Shown here in pieces: positions 63,411 through 64,000 of a stretch of 64,000 nt of DNA (position 1 is the first letter of the stretch; the number at the start of each line of letters is the position of its first letter). The position numbers and the translations under genes were made by a program. Source of the DNA: Bacillus sp. FJAT-14578. GTDB taxonomy: Bacteria; Bacillota; Bacilli; Bacillales; Bacillaceae_H. The notes under the pieces were generated by a model. The model was not told the origin of the DNA and did no database searches. It was given only the letters and a program-made list of their open reading frames with translations. The DNA lies in the NCBI RefSeq assembly GCF_000504165.1, contig NZ_AYSE01000001.1, forward strand, positions 310,001 through 374,000, given 5' to 3'.

Positions 63411-63635
63411 CTATTCCAATTCGACCGTAATATTTTTCGTGGGCACGAATGTAGAAATCGCATGTTTATAAATCAACTGCTGCTTGCCTTCAGATTCTAA
63501 CAGCACTGTGAAATTGTCAAATCCTTTAATTAATCCTCTTAACTGAAAACCGTTAAGTAAGAATACTGTTGCATAGACATTGTCCTTACGACATTGATTT
63601 AAAAATTGGTCTTGAATGTTAATCGATTGTTTCAT
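63411..63635 (-). CDS. hfq: RNA chaperone Hfq
   Basis: 74 residues, Sm1 ([20 protein letters not shown]) and Sm2 ([11 protein letters not shown]) motifs intact. Forms a hexameric ring that binds A-rich and U-rich RNA. Follows miaA as in most bacteria; GAGGAGG upstream. Confidence 0.98.
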   Translation of the reverse strand: MKQSINIQDQFLNQCRKDNVYATVFLLNGFQLRGLIKGFDNFTVLLESEGKQQLIYKHAISTFVPTKNITVELE

Positions 63636-63667
63636 CGGTCGGCCTCCTCTTTTTCTCTATCGTCATA

Positions 63668-64000
63668 CTAATTCGCTTCTAGACGAATCTTTCCTGCAAT
63701 GTATGTAAAAATTTCATGGAACTTTCCATCTGACGAACTGTCGCTTACATCGAACCATTGGACGGGCATTTTATTGCGAAACCACGTCAGTTGGCGCTTC
63801 GCATAACGCCTGGAGTTTTGCTTTAACTGTTCTATTACTTCATCTAATGTTACCCGATTTTCTAAATATTGATAGAGTTCTTTATACCCAATCGCTTGAA
63901 TCGACTGCGTGTCGCGAATCCCCTTTTCGTATAATCCTTTCACTTCCTCCAACAACCCTTGTTCCATCATGATGTCAACACGTTCGTTAATACGGGCATA
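63668..64000 (-). CDS. miaA: tRNA dimethylallyltransferase MiaA (partial, runs off right edge)
   Basis: The last ~110 residues are present: [51 protein letters not shown] and PVQWFDV, the MiaA C-terminal half. It prenylates A37 of tRNAs reading UNN codons. The N-terminal P-loop lies outside the window. Confidence 0.95.
   Translation of the reverse strand, partial: YARINERVDIMMEQGLLEEVKGLYEKGIRDTQSIQAIGYKELYQYLENRVTLDEVIEQLKQNSRRYAKRQLTWFRNKMPVQWFDVSDSSSDGKFHEIFTYIAGKIRLEAN

Overview
The window reads as chromosome of a spore-forming, low-to-medium GC Bacillaceae (Bacillus, Aeribacillus or Geobacillus relative). The support is direct: the right flank carries the Bacillus subtilis order miaA-hfq, spoVK, hflX (ynbA), ynbB, glnR-glnA, lexA, yneA-yneB-ynzC, tkt, sirA (yneE), yneF, ynzD, ccdA-ccdB-ccdC, yneK. 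There are also spore-type genes (spoVK, a Spo0E-like phosphatase, YjcZ-type and Met/Gln-rich coat-like proteins). A cobalamin salvage set with an alpha-ribazole kinase-like gene is typical of Geobacillus and Listeria rather than B. subtilis. No rRNA or tRNA gene and no CRISPR array was seen.

Layout. (1) 1-1.17 kb: rarD (partial) and a small unknown gene. (2) 1.18-9.1 kb: one minus-strand cobalamin/cobinamide salvage operon (btuF, cbiZ, cbiB, cobD, cobU, cobS, cobC, a second CobU-like gene, an adenosyltransferase, cblS). It is driven by a promoter and a B12 riboswitch with a readable terminator/antiterminator platform. (3) 9.2-15.7 kb: small membrane proteins, a thioredoxin, a VanZ protein, a coat-like protein with an 18-copy hexapeptide array, a photolyase relic, an SDR, and several copies of a dispersed hairpin repeat. 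(4) 15.7-22.7 kb: yneK, ccdCBA, ynzD and a heterodimeric ABC exporter.

(5) 23.0-46.4 kb: a genomic island of about 23.3 kb inserted in the 3' end of yneF. Its ends are an 89-bp perfect direct repeat (attL 23003-23091, attR 46289-46377), and a tyrosine recombinase lies just inside the right end. Cargo: a complete type I restriction-modification system (hsdR-hsdM-hsdS), a stand-alone OLD-type ATPase/TOPRIM nuclease, a HEPN-like plus HNH gene pair, a NERD protein, a PD-(D/E)XK endonuclease-like protein, a large P-loop ATPase of unknown role, a YxiG-like pair, a serine resolvase with its likely res site, and several decayed genes (receiver-domain protein, ATP-dependent DNA ligase, resolvase, an unidentified frameshifted gene). 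Two diverged direct repeats of about 240 bp (26.97-27.20 and 36.18-36.43 kb) bracket the HNH/HEPN/R-M block. Their differences are compensatory in two potential stems, which makes them the best candidate here for an undescribed structured RNA or DNA element.

(6) 46.3-51.7 kb: yneF, sirA, tkt, ynzC and the LexA/yneA SOS locus. (7) 51.8-56.8 kb: a CorA-like membrane protein, small membrane proteins, and scraps of a prophage (holin-like gene, truncated amidase) with small zinc-finger and sporulation genes. (8) 56.8-64 kb: glnA, glnR with GlnR boxes, ynbB, hflX, a TRIC-type channel, spoVK, hfq and partial miaA.
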